Part shown: positions 54,714 through 64,000 of the stretch, one piece after another
Numbering within the stretch: the first letter of the stretch is position 1
Layout: each line of letters begins with the position of its first letter
Program-made: the position numbers and the translations under genes
The notes under the pieces: model-generated
Told to the model about the DNA's origin: nothing
Database searches by the model: none
Seen by the model: the letters and a program-made list of their open reading frames with translations, nothing else
Source of the DNA: Heterohyrax brucei
Taxonomy: Eukaryota; Chordata; Mammalia; Hyracoidea; Procaviidae
Direction: 5' to 3'
Assembly (NCBI GenBank): GCA_028571685.1
Contig: CM053162.1
Span: 7,134,001-7,198,000 of the forward strand
DNA: 64,000 nt

Positions 54714-57700
54714 ACAAGTAACCAACTAGACCTCGTCAACATATACATAACTTTCTATCCATCAGCAGATAACTACACCTTCTTCTCCAGTGCACATAGA
54801 ACATTTTCCAGAATAGACCATGTGTTAGGACACAAAGCAAATCTCAACAAAATCCAAACCACTGAATCATTGCAAAACATCTTCTGAGACCATAAAGCCA
54901 TAAATGTCCAAATCAATAGCAGAGAAAACATAGACAGAAATTGGAACTCATGGAAATTGAACAACATCTTGCTCAAAAAGCCATGGGTTATAGAAGAAAT
55001 CATGGATGAAATAAAGAAATTTATGGATTCCAATGCAAATGAAAACATTTCCTCCCAGAACCTATGGGATACAGCCAAAGAAGTGCTCAGTGGTCACTTT
55101 ATAAATGCACACATCTGGAAGGAAGAAAGAAACGAAACCAAAGAATTAACCCTAAAGCTTGAACAAGTAGAAAGAGAGCAGCAGAGGAACACTTCAGACA
55201 CCGGAAGAAAACATCATAAAGTTTAGAGCAGAACTAAATGAATTAGAAAATACAACAAATAAAAAAAAAAAAGACAAGATCAAAAGCTGTTTTTTTAAAA
55301 GATCAATAAAATTGACAAACCATTGGCTGAATTTACTAAAGAAAAACAAGAAAGGAAACCAATAACCCAAATAAGAAATGAGTTGGGAGCTGTCACAACA
55401 GATCCAACAGAAAAAATAAATAAATAATAACAGAATACTATGAAAGACTACACTCTAACAGATTTGAAAATCTAGAGGAAACGGAAAAATTCCTAGGTTC
55501 TTATCACTTATCAAAATTATCACAAGGTGAAGTAGATCAACTTAATAAACCTATCACTAAGGAAAAGACTCAAAAAGTCATCAGAAAACTACCAACGAAG
55601 AAAAGCTCTAGCCCAGAGAGCTTCGCCACAGAATTCTATCAAGCTTTTAGATAACAGCTAACTGCAATACTACTGAGACTATTTTAAAGCATAGAAAGGG
55701 ATGGAATATTCCCAAATTCATTCTATGAAGCCAGCATAATCCTGGCACCAAAGCCAGGGAAAGATACAACAAAAAAGGAGAACGATAGACCAATATCACT
55801 CCTGAACCTAGATGCAAAAATCTTCAATAAAATCCTTGCCAATAGAATACAACAGCATATCAAAAAAATAATTTATCACAACAAAGTTGGATTCATATCA
55901 GGGATGCAAGACCAGTTCAACATCAGAAAAACAGTTAATGTGATCAACCACACAGAAAACACAAAAGATAAGAATCAACTGATTTTTGTCAATTGATGCA
56001 GAAAAGGCATTTGACAAAGTCCAACACCCATTCATGTTAAAAACTCTCAGAAAAATAGGAATAGGAGAGAAATTCCTCAATGCAGTAAGGGCCATTTACA
56101 CAAAGCCAACGGGCTACATCATCCTGAATGGAGAGAGACTGAAACAGTTTCCCTTGAGAACAGGAAAAAGACAAGGATGCCCAATCTCACCTCTCCTATT
56201 CAACACTATACTATAAGTTCTGACCAGAGCAATTAGACAAGACCAAGAAATAAAGAAAATCAGCATTGGCAAAGAAGAAGTCAAAATCTCCCTATTTGCA
56301 GATGATATGATTGTATACACAGAGAATCCTAAAGAATCCATAAGTAAACTACTCAAATTGATAGAAGAGTTCAGCAAAGTCTCAGGATACAAGATAAACA
56401 TAAGTAAATCAGTAGGATTCCTTTATATCAATAAAGAGATTACTAAAGAAGAAATCACCAGATCAATACCATTTACTATAGTCCCCAAGAAGATAAAATA
56501 CCTAGGAATAAATCTAACTAGAGAAATAAGAGACCTTTACAAAGAGAACGGCAAGACATTACTACAAGAATCTAAGAGAGACTTACATAAATGGAGAAAG
56601 CTACCCAGCTCATGGATTGGAAGACCTAACATGGTGAAAATGTCTATTTTACCTAAAGCAACCTACATGCAATCCCAATACAAATAGTAGCGACAATTTT
56701 TTAATGAGATGGAGAAACAAATCACCAACTTTGTTTGGAAAGTCAAAAAACTCTGGATAAATAAAGCACTACAGAAGGAGAAGAACACACTGGGACACCT
56801 GTCACTACCTGACTTTAGAACCTATTAAACTGCCACAGTAGTCAAAAAGGCCTGGCGCTTGTACAAATAGAGACATATAGACCAATGGCATACAGCTGAG
56901 ACCCCAGAGATGACACCATCCTCCTATGAACAGTTGATACTTTACAAAAGCCCCAAGATTTTAAACTGGGGTGAAAACAGTCTCTTTAGTAAATGGTGCT
57001 GGCAAAATTGGATATCCATTTGCAAAAAACTGAAGCAAGACTCTTATCTCACACCTTATACAAAAACCAACTCAACTGGATAAAAGACCTAAATATCAAA
57101 TCCAAAACAATAAAGTTCATCCAAGAAAAGGTAGGATCAACAATGGAAGTTTCAATACACAATGTAGACAGATTTTAAAAACTAACAAAGCATGATCCAC
57201 AGAAGATAAAATAGATAAATGGGAACTACTAAGAATCCAACATTTTTGGTCATCTAAAGACTTTATCAAAACAATTAAAAGATCACCTATAGAATGGGAA
57301 AAAATATTTGGCTACTATATGTCAGACCGACGTCTGATCTCCCTAATCTACAAGCTATGGGAAAATACCAACAAGAAAGGGATAAATAACCCAATTAAGC
57401 ACTGGGCGAAGGAGATGGACAGTCAGTTCTCTAAAGAGGACATTCAGGCAGTGAAAAGACACATGTGGAAATGCTCACAATCATTAGCTATTAAATAAAT
57501 TCAAATTAAAACAACTATGAGATATTATCTCACCCCAACAAGTTGGCCATGACACGAAAACCATGAAACAACAAATGCTGGAGAGGCTGTGAAGAAATTA
57601 AAACTTTCCTACACTGCTGGTGGGATTGCAAAATGGTACAACTTCTTTGGAAAGCAATCTGATACTTCCTTAAAAAGTTGCAAATAGATATACCATTAGA

Positions 57701-58010
57701 CCCAGTAATCTCACTGCTTGGAATATATCCTACAGAATCCAGGGCATTCACTTGAACAGATACATGCACACAAATGTTTATTGAAGCACAGTCCACAATA
57801 GCAAAAAGATGGAATCAACCCAGATGCCCAACAACAAATGAATGGATAAACAAACTATGGTATATATACTCAATGGAACACTATACAATGATAAAGAACA
57901 ACAATGATTTTAGGAAGCATGTCATAACCTGGTTTCAATTGGAAGACATTATGTTGAGTGAACTTAGTCAGTGGCACAAGGACAAATACTGTATGAGACC
58001 CCTACTATAA
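54714..58010 (+). pseudogene. L1 ORF2 (endonuclease end, RT, C-terminus), decayed
   Basis: In order: end of the apurinic endonuclease domain ('YTFFSSAHRTFSRIDHVLGH', 54770-54830); reverse transcriptase from about 55770 ('[20 protein letters not shown]'), RT motif A 'DAEKAFDKV' at about 55990-56020, motif B-like '[12 protein letters not shown]', the catalytic FADD box at 56294-56305, and the '[15 protein letters not shown]' block; then the C-terminal part ending in 'FQLEDIMLSELSQ' near 57990. Both RT aspartate motifs survive, but there are many frameshifts and stops, including a TAA at about 56214 where the family has a sense codon. No protein is expected. Confidence 0.93.
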
Positions 58011-59018
58011 GGACTTGAATACAGACTCATGTACAGAATAAAAGACTCTTTGACAGCTGGAAGGGAGAAGGAGGGAGGGAAAGGGCTGGTTATAGATTAC
58101 ATGGTTGATAGAAATTTGGTTGGGTGAAATCAGTGACAGCACACATTAGAAAGGAAATCAATTTAACCGGACTTCAACATAACCTGAAAATTCTTCTAAT
58201 TCTTCTAATCTTAACCCAATATGGCAAGGACAGAGTAGCAGGGATGGGGGTCTGGGGACCACGCTCTTGGAACATCACAGCCAATTGGCATAACTAGCAT
58301 ATTGCTAAGGTAGTCTTCTCCAGCCCATATTGGTGAGTGGTGTCTGTGGTCTTAAAAGCTATCAAGCTGTCATATGAGGTATACCCAAATAGTCCCAACT
58401 GAGCAGGAACAGATGATCACCAGGGACAAAAATGACATGGAGGAAAGAGAAGCCATGAGAAGAAAGACCTGTGTGAATGGATGACTACATCAACATGTGA
58501 CCAGAAGAACCAGATGGTGCCCAGCCACCTCCAGTGACAGCTGTGATGGGGCTACCAAAGTTGAGTCCTAGGGGCAATATGAGAATAAGATGGGTTACAC
58601 CCTGAGAACTCCACTAAAAGACCACAACTGACTGTGCAAAGACCTCGGGGTGCCCCTGGGAGCATGGCCCCCAGACCTGATGCTGTCCCTGATCATAAAT
58701 CATTATGAGGTCAGCTTCTCAGATAGGAATGGATTGGTCTTGGCGACACAGAGTGACCATATCACATGTACACTTTATGGTTCTATACATCTATAGGATG
58801 TCGTCCTACTGGCCTGTCACTAGAGTGGAGTGGAGAGGGTGGAGACAAGGGGACAGGAGATTGTGAAAAGCATATGACCTGTATAGAACAGAAAGGAGGA
58901 GTATGCTGTCACCTGGCAAGGATAGCAGTAGGAGCTGCTCATAGGCGGGAATGCGAACTTAAACTGGATTGTACACTGTCGCTTAATCACTTAATTACAA
59001 TAAATTTTAAAAAAAAGT
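54714..59018 (+). mobile_element. 5'-truncated L1, 4.3 kb, with target duplication
   Basis: Starts inside the endonuclease domain of ORF2 and runs to an A-rich tail at about 59009-59018. Flanked by 'aagaaattcatctc' (54700-54713) and 'aagaaattcgtctc' (59019-59032), a 14-bp target-site duplication with one mismatch. The 3'UTR (58011-59018) matches those at 13.2-14.1, 18.6-19.2 and 39.3 kb, showing all belong to one L1 lineage. The missing 5'UTR and ORF1 reflect truncation during insertion. Confidence 0.95.
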
Positions 59019-59032
59019 AAGAAATTCGTCTC

Positions 59033-59934
59033 TTCACCCCAGCAGCAGCCACATTTCCCAGCAAGGGCTGAGCGTGTGCCAGGCCGTCAGCTGTTCCCAC
59101 CATCTTTTCTACCCTTGCTCCAGGAGGCAGTGCTCATAAAATCCTATCCTTCAAAGGGCACTGTTTTATTGAATTCCTTTTTCTGTTCTCTTTCCCTCTT
59201 GCTGGCTTCTCCACCCCCACCCATGAGCCAGGGAGGTCTCTCCAGGTCAAAACTGACAGACAGCTGAGGCATATTACCCAAACCATCTTCCCAGTCAGTG
59301 GCTCTGTGGTTCAATAGAAGGTTTCAGTCTTGGGTGATCATATTACTGTGGCAGCAGAGTCAGTGTATGTTGAAATGCCGTAATATAGTATGACTTTTCA
59401 CTTTAATGGAATTTTTCTAGACCACTAGGAAAAAAAGACTCCATTAACCACACTACAAAGGATTCTACTTATTAGTATTTTAGAACAGTGGCAAAACATT
59501 TCCTGAATCTAATTATTGCTGACAAATATGAAAATTGAAATCAAAGTTAAATTTTCAGCTATAGTGCCTCATATGCTACCCTTCTCTAACTTGCAACTAT
59601 TATATCAACACATTTATACTTCCAATAGTTTCGGCATAAGATGGGTTGTTTTTCCTTGCCCCCAACATACCGTCTTTCCTCCCCAGCCCCAGCTCTCTCT
59701 CCAGCTTGGACCCTATATATTTTGAAGCATTAAATCTGACATATTCATCTTGGCACCTGTCACTGGGTAACTAACTTCATTTTTACCTGTCATGGATGCA
59801 GACATAAGAGTGGAGCAGGGTGCTGAGGAAGCTGCCTCTGTCTCCCAACTTCTCTCCTCCCTCCTCTAATCCTGCCATTTTTTTTTTCAGATAAAAATCA
59901 TTTCACTGATTTCAAATTCCTCCTGATATCAGGG

Positions 59935-59935
<1 letters not shown>
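59033..59935. other. No gene seen; unique sequence
   Basis: Unique DNA up to the CA repeat. Nothing recognised. Confidence 0.4.

Positions 59936-59985
<50 letters not shown>
59936..59985 (+). repeat. (CA)n microsatellite
   Basis: About 25 uninterrupted CA units. Length and purity make it likely to be polymorphic. Confidence 0.97.
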
Positions 59986-59986
<1 letters not shown>

Positions 59987-60319
59987 GAGTATGTCATGGG
60001 GGGACTTGTCAATACCTTTCTTTCTTTTTCCTTATTAAGCGTACTGTAAAAATCAATCCTTTTTGTCACTTCACTCTGCTTGCAAGAATGTTTAATGGAT
60101 GTCAAGGGAGCTAATGATCGCTGGTAGAAAACTCATTTTAGATTTGCTATTTATAAAGTACTCAGTACTCAGGTGGGAAATTAACATGAGGCGAGGAGCC
60201 TGATGGAGTGGGGGAGGGATGAAAACATAGGAGTGGGGACCTGCCAGGCTGGCAGCTGTTCTGTGTAGGCAGCACCCAAAGTTGTCTGAGGACAAAGGGT
60301 ACATGTGTCAGCGGAAAGA
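59986..60319. other. No gene seen; unique sequence
   Basis: Nothing recognised. Confidence 0.4.
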
Positions 60320-60438
60320 TCACAGCTCAAGAAATATATAAACCCGGGCTACTTGGCCTTTCTGAGCCAAAATTTGCTTAGCCATAAAATAACACCTACC
60401 TCACAAGGTTGTAGAAAGGAAGAAATAAAATATTACAC
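60320..60438 (+). mobile_element. MIR SINE relic
   Basis: 'gggctacttggcctttctga', 'gccaaaatttgcttagccat', 'ataacacctacctcacaagg', 'ttgtagaaaggaagaaataa' follow the MIR core. Confidence 0.75.
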
Positions 60439-60449
60439 ATAAAATATGT

Positions 60450-60556
60450 GCAAAAAATCAGTAGTTTGAATCCACCAGTTACTCCTTGGAAACCCAATGG
60501 GACACTTTTGTACTGTCTGTATTGGGTCTGCTATGAGTCAGAATTGATTCCACTGC
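60450..60556 (+). mobile_element. AfroSINE, short form, 5' truncated
   Basis: 'agtagtttgaatccaccagt', 'tactccttggaaacccaatg', tail 'gctatgagtcagaattgatt'. Meets an antisense SINE 3' end tail to tail. Confidence 0.88.
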
Positions 60557-60630
60557 AAGCCAAGCCCCAGCCAAGTGCCATCGAGTCAGAGCCAACTCAT
60601 GGCGACCCTAGGGGCCAAGGTAGAAGGGTT
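60557..60630 (-). mobile_element. AfroSINE 3' fragment, antisense
   Basis: 'aagccaagccccagccaagt', 'gccatcgagtcagagccaac', 'tcatggcgaccctagg' is the antisense 3' end only. Confidence 0.85.
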
Positions 60631-60659
60631 TGTTTTTGGATTTAGGGCACACAGTATTC

Positions 60660-61215
60660 CTATTGTGCTATTAGGTGCCATCAAGTTTGTCCTGACTAGT
60701 AGCAGCCCTATGTGCAACAGAATGACACATTGCCCAGCCCTGTGCCACCCTCAAAATCATCGCTATCTTTGAGTACACTGCTGTAGCCACTGTGTCAATC
60801 CATTTTATTAAGGGTCATTCTCTTTTCACTGATCCTCTACCGAGAATGATGTCCTTCTTCAGGGACTGATACTTCCTGATAAAATTTCCAAAGTACATGA
60901 GACAAAGTCTCACCATCCTTGGTTCACAGGAGCATTCTGGCCTTACTTCTTTCAAGACAGATGTGTTTGCCCTTCTGACAGTTCATGGTGTATTCAGTAT
61001 TCTTCACTAACACCATAATTCAAATGTGCCAATTCTTTTTTTGGTCTTCTTTTTGTCGGATCCGACTCGACGGCACTTGGCTTTGGCGCTTTTTAATTGT
61101 ACAGCTTTCACACGTGTATGAGGTGACTGACAACACCATAGCTTCGGTCAGGCAAACCTTAGTCCTCAAAGTGATGTCTTTGCTTCTGAACACTCCTGAA
61201 GACCTCATACACACT
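60660..61215 (-). mobile_element. RTE (BovB-type) fragment, antisense
   Basis: 3' end at the left ('gtgctattaggtgccatcaa', 'gacacattgcccagccctgt'), then 'aaagtctcaccatccttggt', 'ttctttcaagacagatgtgt', 'gtcaggcaaaccttagtcct'. Interrupted at 61055-61088 by a SINE-tail sequence. Coding part decayed. Confidence 0.9.
61055..61088 (+). mobile_element. 34-bp AfroSINE tail inside RTE
   Basis: 'gtcggatccgactcgacggc' and 'acttggctttggcg' match only the last ~34 bp of the AfroSINE, with CpGs intact. CTTTTT occurs directly on both sides (61049-61054 and 61089-61094), like a short target duplication. It faces the opposite way to the host RTE. Confidence 0.75.
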
Positions 61216-61216
61216 C

Positions 61217-61378
61217 ATGGTTCACCACTTTCAGCCTGCATCAGAATCACCTGGAGGTCTTCTTAACACACAGGTGGCTGAGCCCCATCCCTAGAATTTC
61301 TGGCTCAGTAGGTCTCTGTAGCAGGGCAAAATTTACGCACTTTTAAAAGTGCCCAAGGATCACACTTTGAGAACCACT
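61217..61378 (-). mobile_element. MER5A-type MITE, antisense
   Basis: 'gcatcagaatcacctggagg', 'ctgagccccatccctagaat', 'ttctggctcagtaggtctct', 'tcacactttgagaaccactg' are diagnostic MER5A blocks in reverse. Confidence 0.9.
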
Positions 61379-61503
61379 GGTTGTCTCCCTGAAATGTGCA
61401 TCAGTACCACTTTCTTCTTCAAAAGTATGATTTTCTAGTTCAAAAGCAAACAAACAAAGAAAAAAAAACAAAGAACTTAGTTGCTCCAAGTGGATTCTGA
61501 TCA

Positions 61504-61652
61504 TGAAACCAAACCCACTGCCGTCAAGTCGATTCCAACTCATAATGACCCTATAGGTCAGAGTAGAACTGCCCCATAGAGTTTCCAAGGAGCATGTGGC
61601 AAATTTGAACTGTAGCTGTAGCACTTAACCACTATGCCACCAGGGTTTCCTC
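61504..61652 (-). mobile_element. AfroSINE, antisense, short form
   Basis: 'catgaaaccaaacccactgc', 'cgtcaagtcgattccaactc', 'ataatgaccctataggtcag', 'tgccccatagagtttccaag', 'ccactatgccaccagggttt'. Among the better preserved copies, with CpGs in the 3' tail. Confidence 0.95.
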
Positions 61653-61727
61653 GGCTCCCAAACAGAGCAAACTTGTCTCCACCCCCAACTTTACACCCAC
61701 CACTCAATCCACTACTTTTTTTGTTGT

Positions 61728-61815
61728 TAGCTGGGATGGAATTGGTCCCAGACTCATGGCACAGCGAAAGGAAATGTTGCCTAGTTCCACTTGCCATCTC
61801 CATAACTGGCTGCAG
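61728..61815 (-). mobile_element. RTE 3' end relic, antisense
   Basis: 'ttgttgttagctgggatgga', 'attggtcccagactcatggc', 'cagcgaaaggaaatgttgcc' resemble the antisense RTE terminus at low identity. Confidence 0.5.
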
Positions 61816-62289
61816 GTCAGACTCATCAAATTTTCATTAGTTAATTTTCAAAAATTTATCAAGCCTTTCTTCCCAGTCCATCATATTGTAGAAGTACCAG
61901 CGAAATTTGTTCAGCATTATAGCAAAATGTAAGCCTCCACTTACAGAAGATTGGTGGCTACCCAAGAGGTACAGTGGCTGGGAATTAAACTTAGTCCCCC
62001 ATGAGGAATTCTGCCACTTAATCACTCATGCCTCATTAATCCAGTACAGGACCCAGAGTTTTGTACCAAACAAAGAATGCTAGTTAATTGTCTCCAGATT
62101 TTGCACTATTGATCAAGCAAAATTCACAGGTGTTGGTTAACTTTTCAGTTTTTTTCTAGGTGTTACCAGCCTCAGTTTCCCTTCTATGTTGTTGATGCTT
62201 CAACTGACAGATGATGACATTTGCACCGCCTCTTCACTCCACTGCTGCCACAACATAAAGGTCTCTCAATAGTACTTGGAACCCACAGG
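61816..62289. other. No gene seen; unique sequence
   Basis: Nothing clear. Weak SINE-like traces around 61840-62030 are too diverged to call. Confidence 0.35.
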
Positions 62290-62450
62290 GACTAAACCAA
62301 AATCCACCGCCAAGGAGTCGATTCTGACTCACAGTGACCCTATTGGACAGAGTAAACTTCTCCACTGGGTTTCTAAGGTGTGGCTGGTGGATTGGAACTA
62401 CTAACCACTGGGTTAGCAGCTGAGTTCTTAGCCACTGGCAAGGCTCCTAG
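62290..62450 (-). mobile_element. AfroSINE, antisense, short form
   Basis: 'ggactaaaccaaaatccacc', 'gccaaggagtcgattctgac', 'tcacagtgaccctattggac', 'agctgagttcttagccactg'. Confidence 0.93.
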
Positions 62451-62859
62451 AGGGGCTCCAAATCAGAAAGCTTTTGGTCTACCACTCACTCATCTCATTT
62501 CTCCTTTTCCTGGGCTTCTCATGGATGCTTGTCTGTTACATTTGGATTAACTGCAAATCTGCTTTGATTACTCACTCTGTTGAAACAGACAACCTGTTGC
62601 CACGTGTTTGATTGCTGAATCCCAGGGGAGTTCCTATTTGTAATGCAGCCAGTTACAGTACACTCAGCACTACACAGTCACTGAGCTGCTAATTCATTGT
62701 CTCAGAAGTTGCTTTTCAGTTTCTGATTTCTCAATAATAGGCTTCCCAGGAAGTCCTTAAGCCTGGAAAATAAGCTGAAAACTGTTTTTCTAGCAATTTA
62801 CATAAACACAAGCAGATCAAGAAAGGAAAAAAAAAACGAAACGTTTTACATATTCTTCC
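62451..62859. other. No gene seen; flank of CpG-rich block
   Basis: AT-rich unique sequence without CpG enrichment. Confidence 0.4.
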
Positions 62860-63190
62860 AAAGCCTGGCTGCAGAGCACGTCCAGGTTGCAGGTCTGGAG
62901 GGCGACGTTGAGAAGGGCGGCGGCTGGCAGAAATCTGACAGGAGGCGAGGGATAAATTCTGCAATTTTTCCGACGCCCGGCTACCCGGACAGCCTGGGCT
63001 CCAGGAAATTGTTTTGTTAGCAAGACGCTCCCGCTGCCGCGCCTTGTTAGAGAGCTTGCAATTCTCCCGCGAAGCGCTCGGGGTGCACCCGCGGTAGAAA
63101 CCCGCACACCTGGAACCGGTGGAACCCAGGCTGCAAGGAGGAAGGCGGGGAAGGGGCTGTGTGGCTCCCTGACCGTGACTGGACATTTCT
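62860..63190. promoter_or_regulatory. CpG-island-like block, candidate promoter
   Basis: Over twenty CpGs in about 330 bp, in a window where CpG is otherwise rare and mostly inside SINEs. It holds GC-box-like 'gaagggcggcggctgg' (about 62913-62928) and 'ggaaggcggggaaggg' (about 63140-63155), and clusters such as 'ctcccgctgccgcgccttgt' and 'tctcccgcgaagcgctcggg'. No TATA box or start can be fixed and the direction is unknown. A 151-codon minus frame (62731-63186) crosses it but shows no recognised domain. It is the best candidate for a host regulatory element here. Confidence 0.5.
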
Positions 63191-63296
63191 GTTGAGCTGG
63201 ATGTGGACCCAGGGCTGGATCAAAATAGGTTATTTGAACTGTGACGAGGAACTTTTTGGCATCCGGACCTCTTTCACATCCTGTCCCCCGTCTTAT

Positions 63297-63298
<2 letters not shown>

Positions 63299-63326
<28 letters not shown>
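63299..63326 (+). repeat. Poly(T) run
   Basis: About 28 T's, read as poly-Lys in a minus-strand frame. Could be a remnant of an antisense retroelement tail, but no element body was recognised beside it. Confidence 0.9.
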
Positions 63327-63327
<1 letters not shown>

Positions 63328-63501
63328 CCTCCAAATACAGATTTGACAAATGATCCAATGAGCCAGAAAGAGCAACTCTTCTTTTTCTTTACTGCCAAAC
63401 ATACACTCCCCCCTTAAGGAAGTTAATAAGCTATTAAAATTTATCTCTGCCTTCAGACACATAGTTCTAATCTGGATATTTCCTTTTTATATCTAACACT
63501 G

Positions 63502-63682
63502 AGTTGCCAGATATCAAAATAAAAGAAAAACACACAAGAAGCTCAACTAGATTTGAATTTCAGATAAATGGTGAACAATATCTTAGTATAAGCATGTGCC
63601 ATACACAGTAAAACTATTTGTTGTTTATCTGTAATTCAGTTTCATTGGGTGTCTTGTGTTTTTATTGGTAAATATAGTAATC
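63502..63682. mobile_element. Palindromic MITE
   Basis: Two near-complementary arms around a centre at about 63590. Left arm: 'gttgccagatatcaaaataa', 'aaaacacacaagaagctcaa', 'ttgaatttcagataaatggt'. Right arm: 'tttgttgtttatctgtaatt', 'gggtgtcttgtgtttttatt', 'ggtaaatatagtaatc'. Same family as 25050-25372. Non-coding DNA transposon. Confidence 0.75.
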
Positions 63683-63903
63683 TTAGAAAAAAGGAATAAA
63701 TGTTTACATATACAGTTTACACATTTCTGTAGCTATGTATCACCAAACTTCCTTTTTCCTCACGTATTTCTATAGCCATGTATCACTAGACATCCTTTGT
63801 CCTCTTGATTTCTCCACCCCACCCTCCACCCCCACCACGAGGGAAAGGCTTTTGTAGTCCCTTTCTCTTTCGCTGAGATCCATTTCCTTTTAATCACCTG
63901 CAG

Positions 63904-64000
63904 AAACCCTGGTGATATAGTGGTTAAGTGCTGGGTTTGCTAACCAAAAAGTTGGCAGTTTGACGCCACCAGAAGCTCCCTAGAAACTCTATGGAATGGT
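63904..64000 (+). mobile_element. AfroSINE, cut by window end
   Basis: 'gaaaccctggtgatatagtg', 'gttaagtgctgggtttgcta', 'accaaaaagttggcagtttg', 'ccaccagaagctccctagaa', 'actctatggaatggt'. Short form; 3' end lies outside the window. Confidence 0.93.

Noticed and set aside
59936..59985. Satellite or centromeric repeat
   Set aside because: A single simple (CA)n tract with unique flanks is an ordinary microsatellite.
62731..63186. 151-codon minus-strand frame as a gene
   Set aside because: No recognised domain; Arg/Ser/Pro-rich composition follows from the CpG-rich DNA. Kept only as context for the candidate promoter.
62817..63398. 193-codon minus-strand frame as a gene
   Set aside because: Its N-terminal part runs through the poly(T) tract (poly-Lys) and the rest crosses the CpG-rich block without any domain; GC-rich DNA yields chance open frames.
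1..64000. CRISPR array, operon, phage or bacterial defence system
   Set aside because: The window is mammalian nuclear DNA; no spaced direct repeats, prokaryotic gene spacing or ribosome-binding sites are present.

Overview
This window is vertebrate nuclear DNA from an afrotherian mammal, most consistent with a paenungulate (elephant, manatee or hyrax). The main evidence is about twenty copies or fragments of a tRNA-derived SINE with the AfroSINE signature: a 5' part reading 'tggtggcatagtggttaagt', a middle 'gctaaccaaaaggtc', and a 3' part ending in a 'gagtcggaatcgactcgacg'-like tail. The copies fall into a long form and a form lacking about 45-50 bp in the middle; the latter is known from hyraxes, sirenians and elephants. 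RTE/BovB-type LINEs of the same 3'-tail type, a matching L1 lineage and MaLR-type LTRs fit this. The sequence alone does not give the species.

I find no intact protein-coding gene, functional RNA gene, operon or CRISPR array. The longer open frames are inside transposable elements or are chance frames. The window reads as intergenic or intronic DNA. Two places could still belong to a host gene: a CpG-dense block at about 62.86-63.19 kb (candidate promoter) and a coding-looking minus-strand frame at about 8.87-9.20 kb (weak).

Layout. 0-9.5 kb: ancient L1, MER5A and L2 relics, plus an AfroSINE carrying an inverted copy of sequence found 0.8 kb away. 9.5-14.2 kb: two antisense L1 3' ends, then a 2-kb L1 inserted into an AfroSINE with a perfect 19-bp target duplication. 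14.2-30 kb: MIR, L2, MER5A, one MaLR LTR, AfroSINEs, a short L1 and a palindromic MITE holding an RTE tail. 30-31.4 kb: two MaLR LTRs in opposite orientation. 33-38 kb: old L2, mostly antisense. 38-46 kb: three antisense MaLR LTRs, a miniature L1 joining a 5'UTR to a 3' end with an apparent 3' transduction, a decayed mariner transposase and two RTE copies. 50.5-52.3 kb: an ERVL-like LTR interrupted by an RTE insertion with the inverted-5' structure of twin priming. 54.7-59.0 kb: a 4.3-kb L1 with target duplications and a decayed ORF2 that keeps the FADD reverse-transcriptase box. 59-64 kb: a (CA)n microsatellite, RTE, MER5A, AfroSINEs, the CpG-rich block, a second palindromic MITE and an AfroSINE cut by the window end.

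The elements are linked by mechanism. L1 endonuclease/RT made the poly(A)-tailed insertions with 9-19-bp duplications. RTE elements and AfroSINEs share the last ~35 bp of their 3' ends, consistent with the SINE using RTE enzymes. Family assignments rest on recalled consensus patterns and comparison among copies inside the window; no database search was possible.
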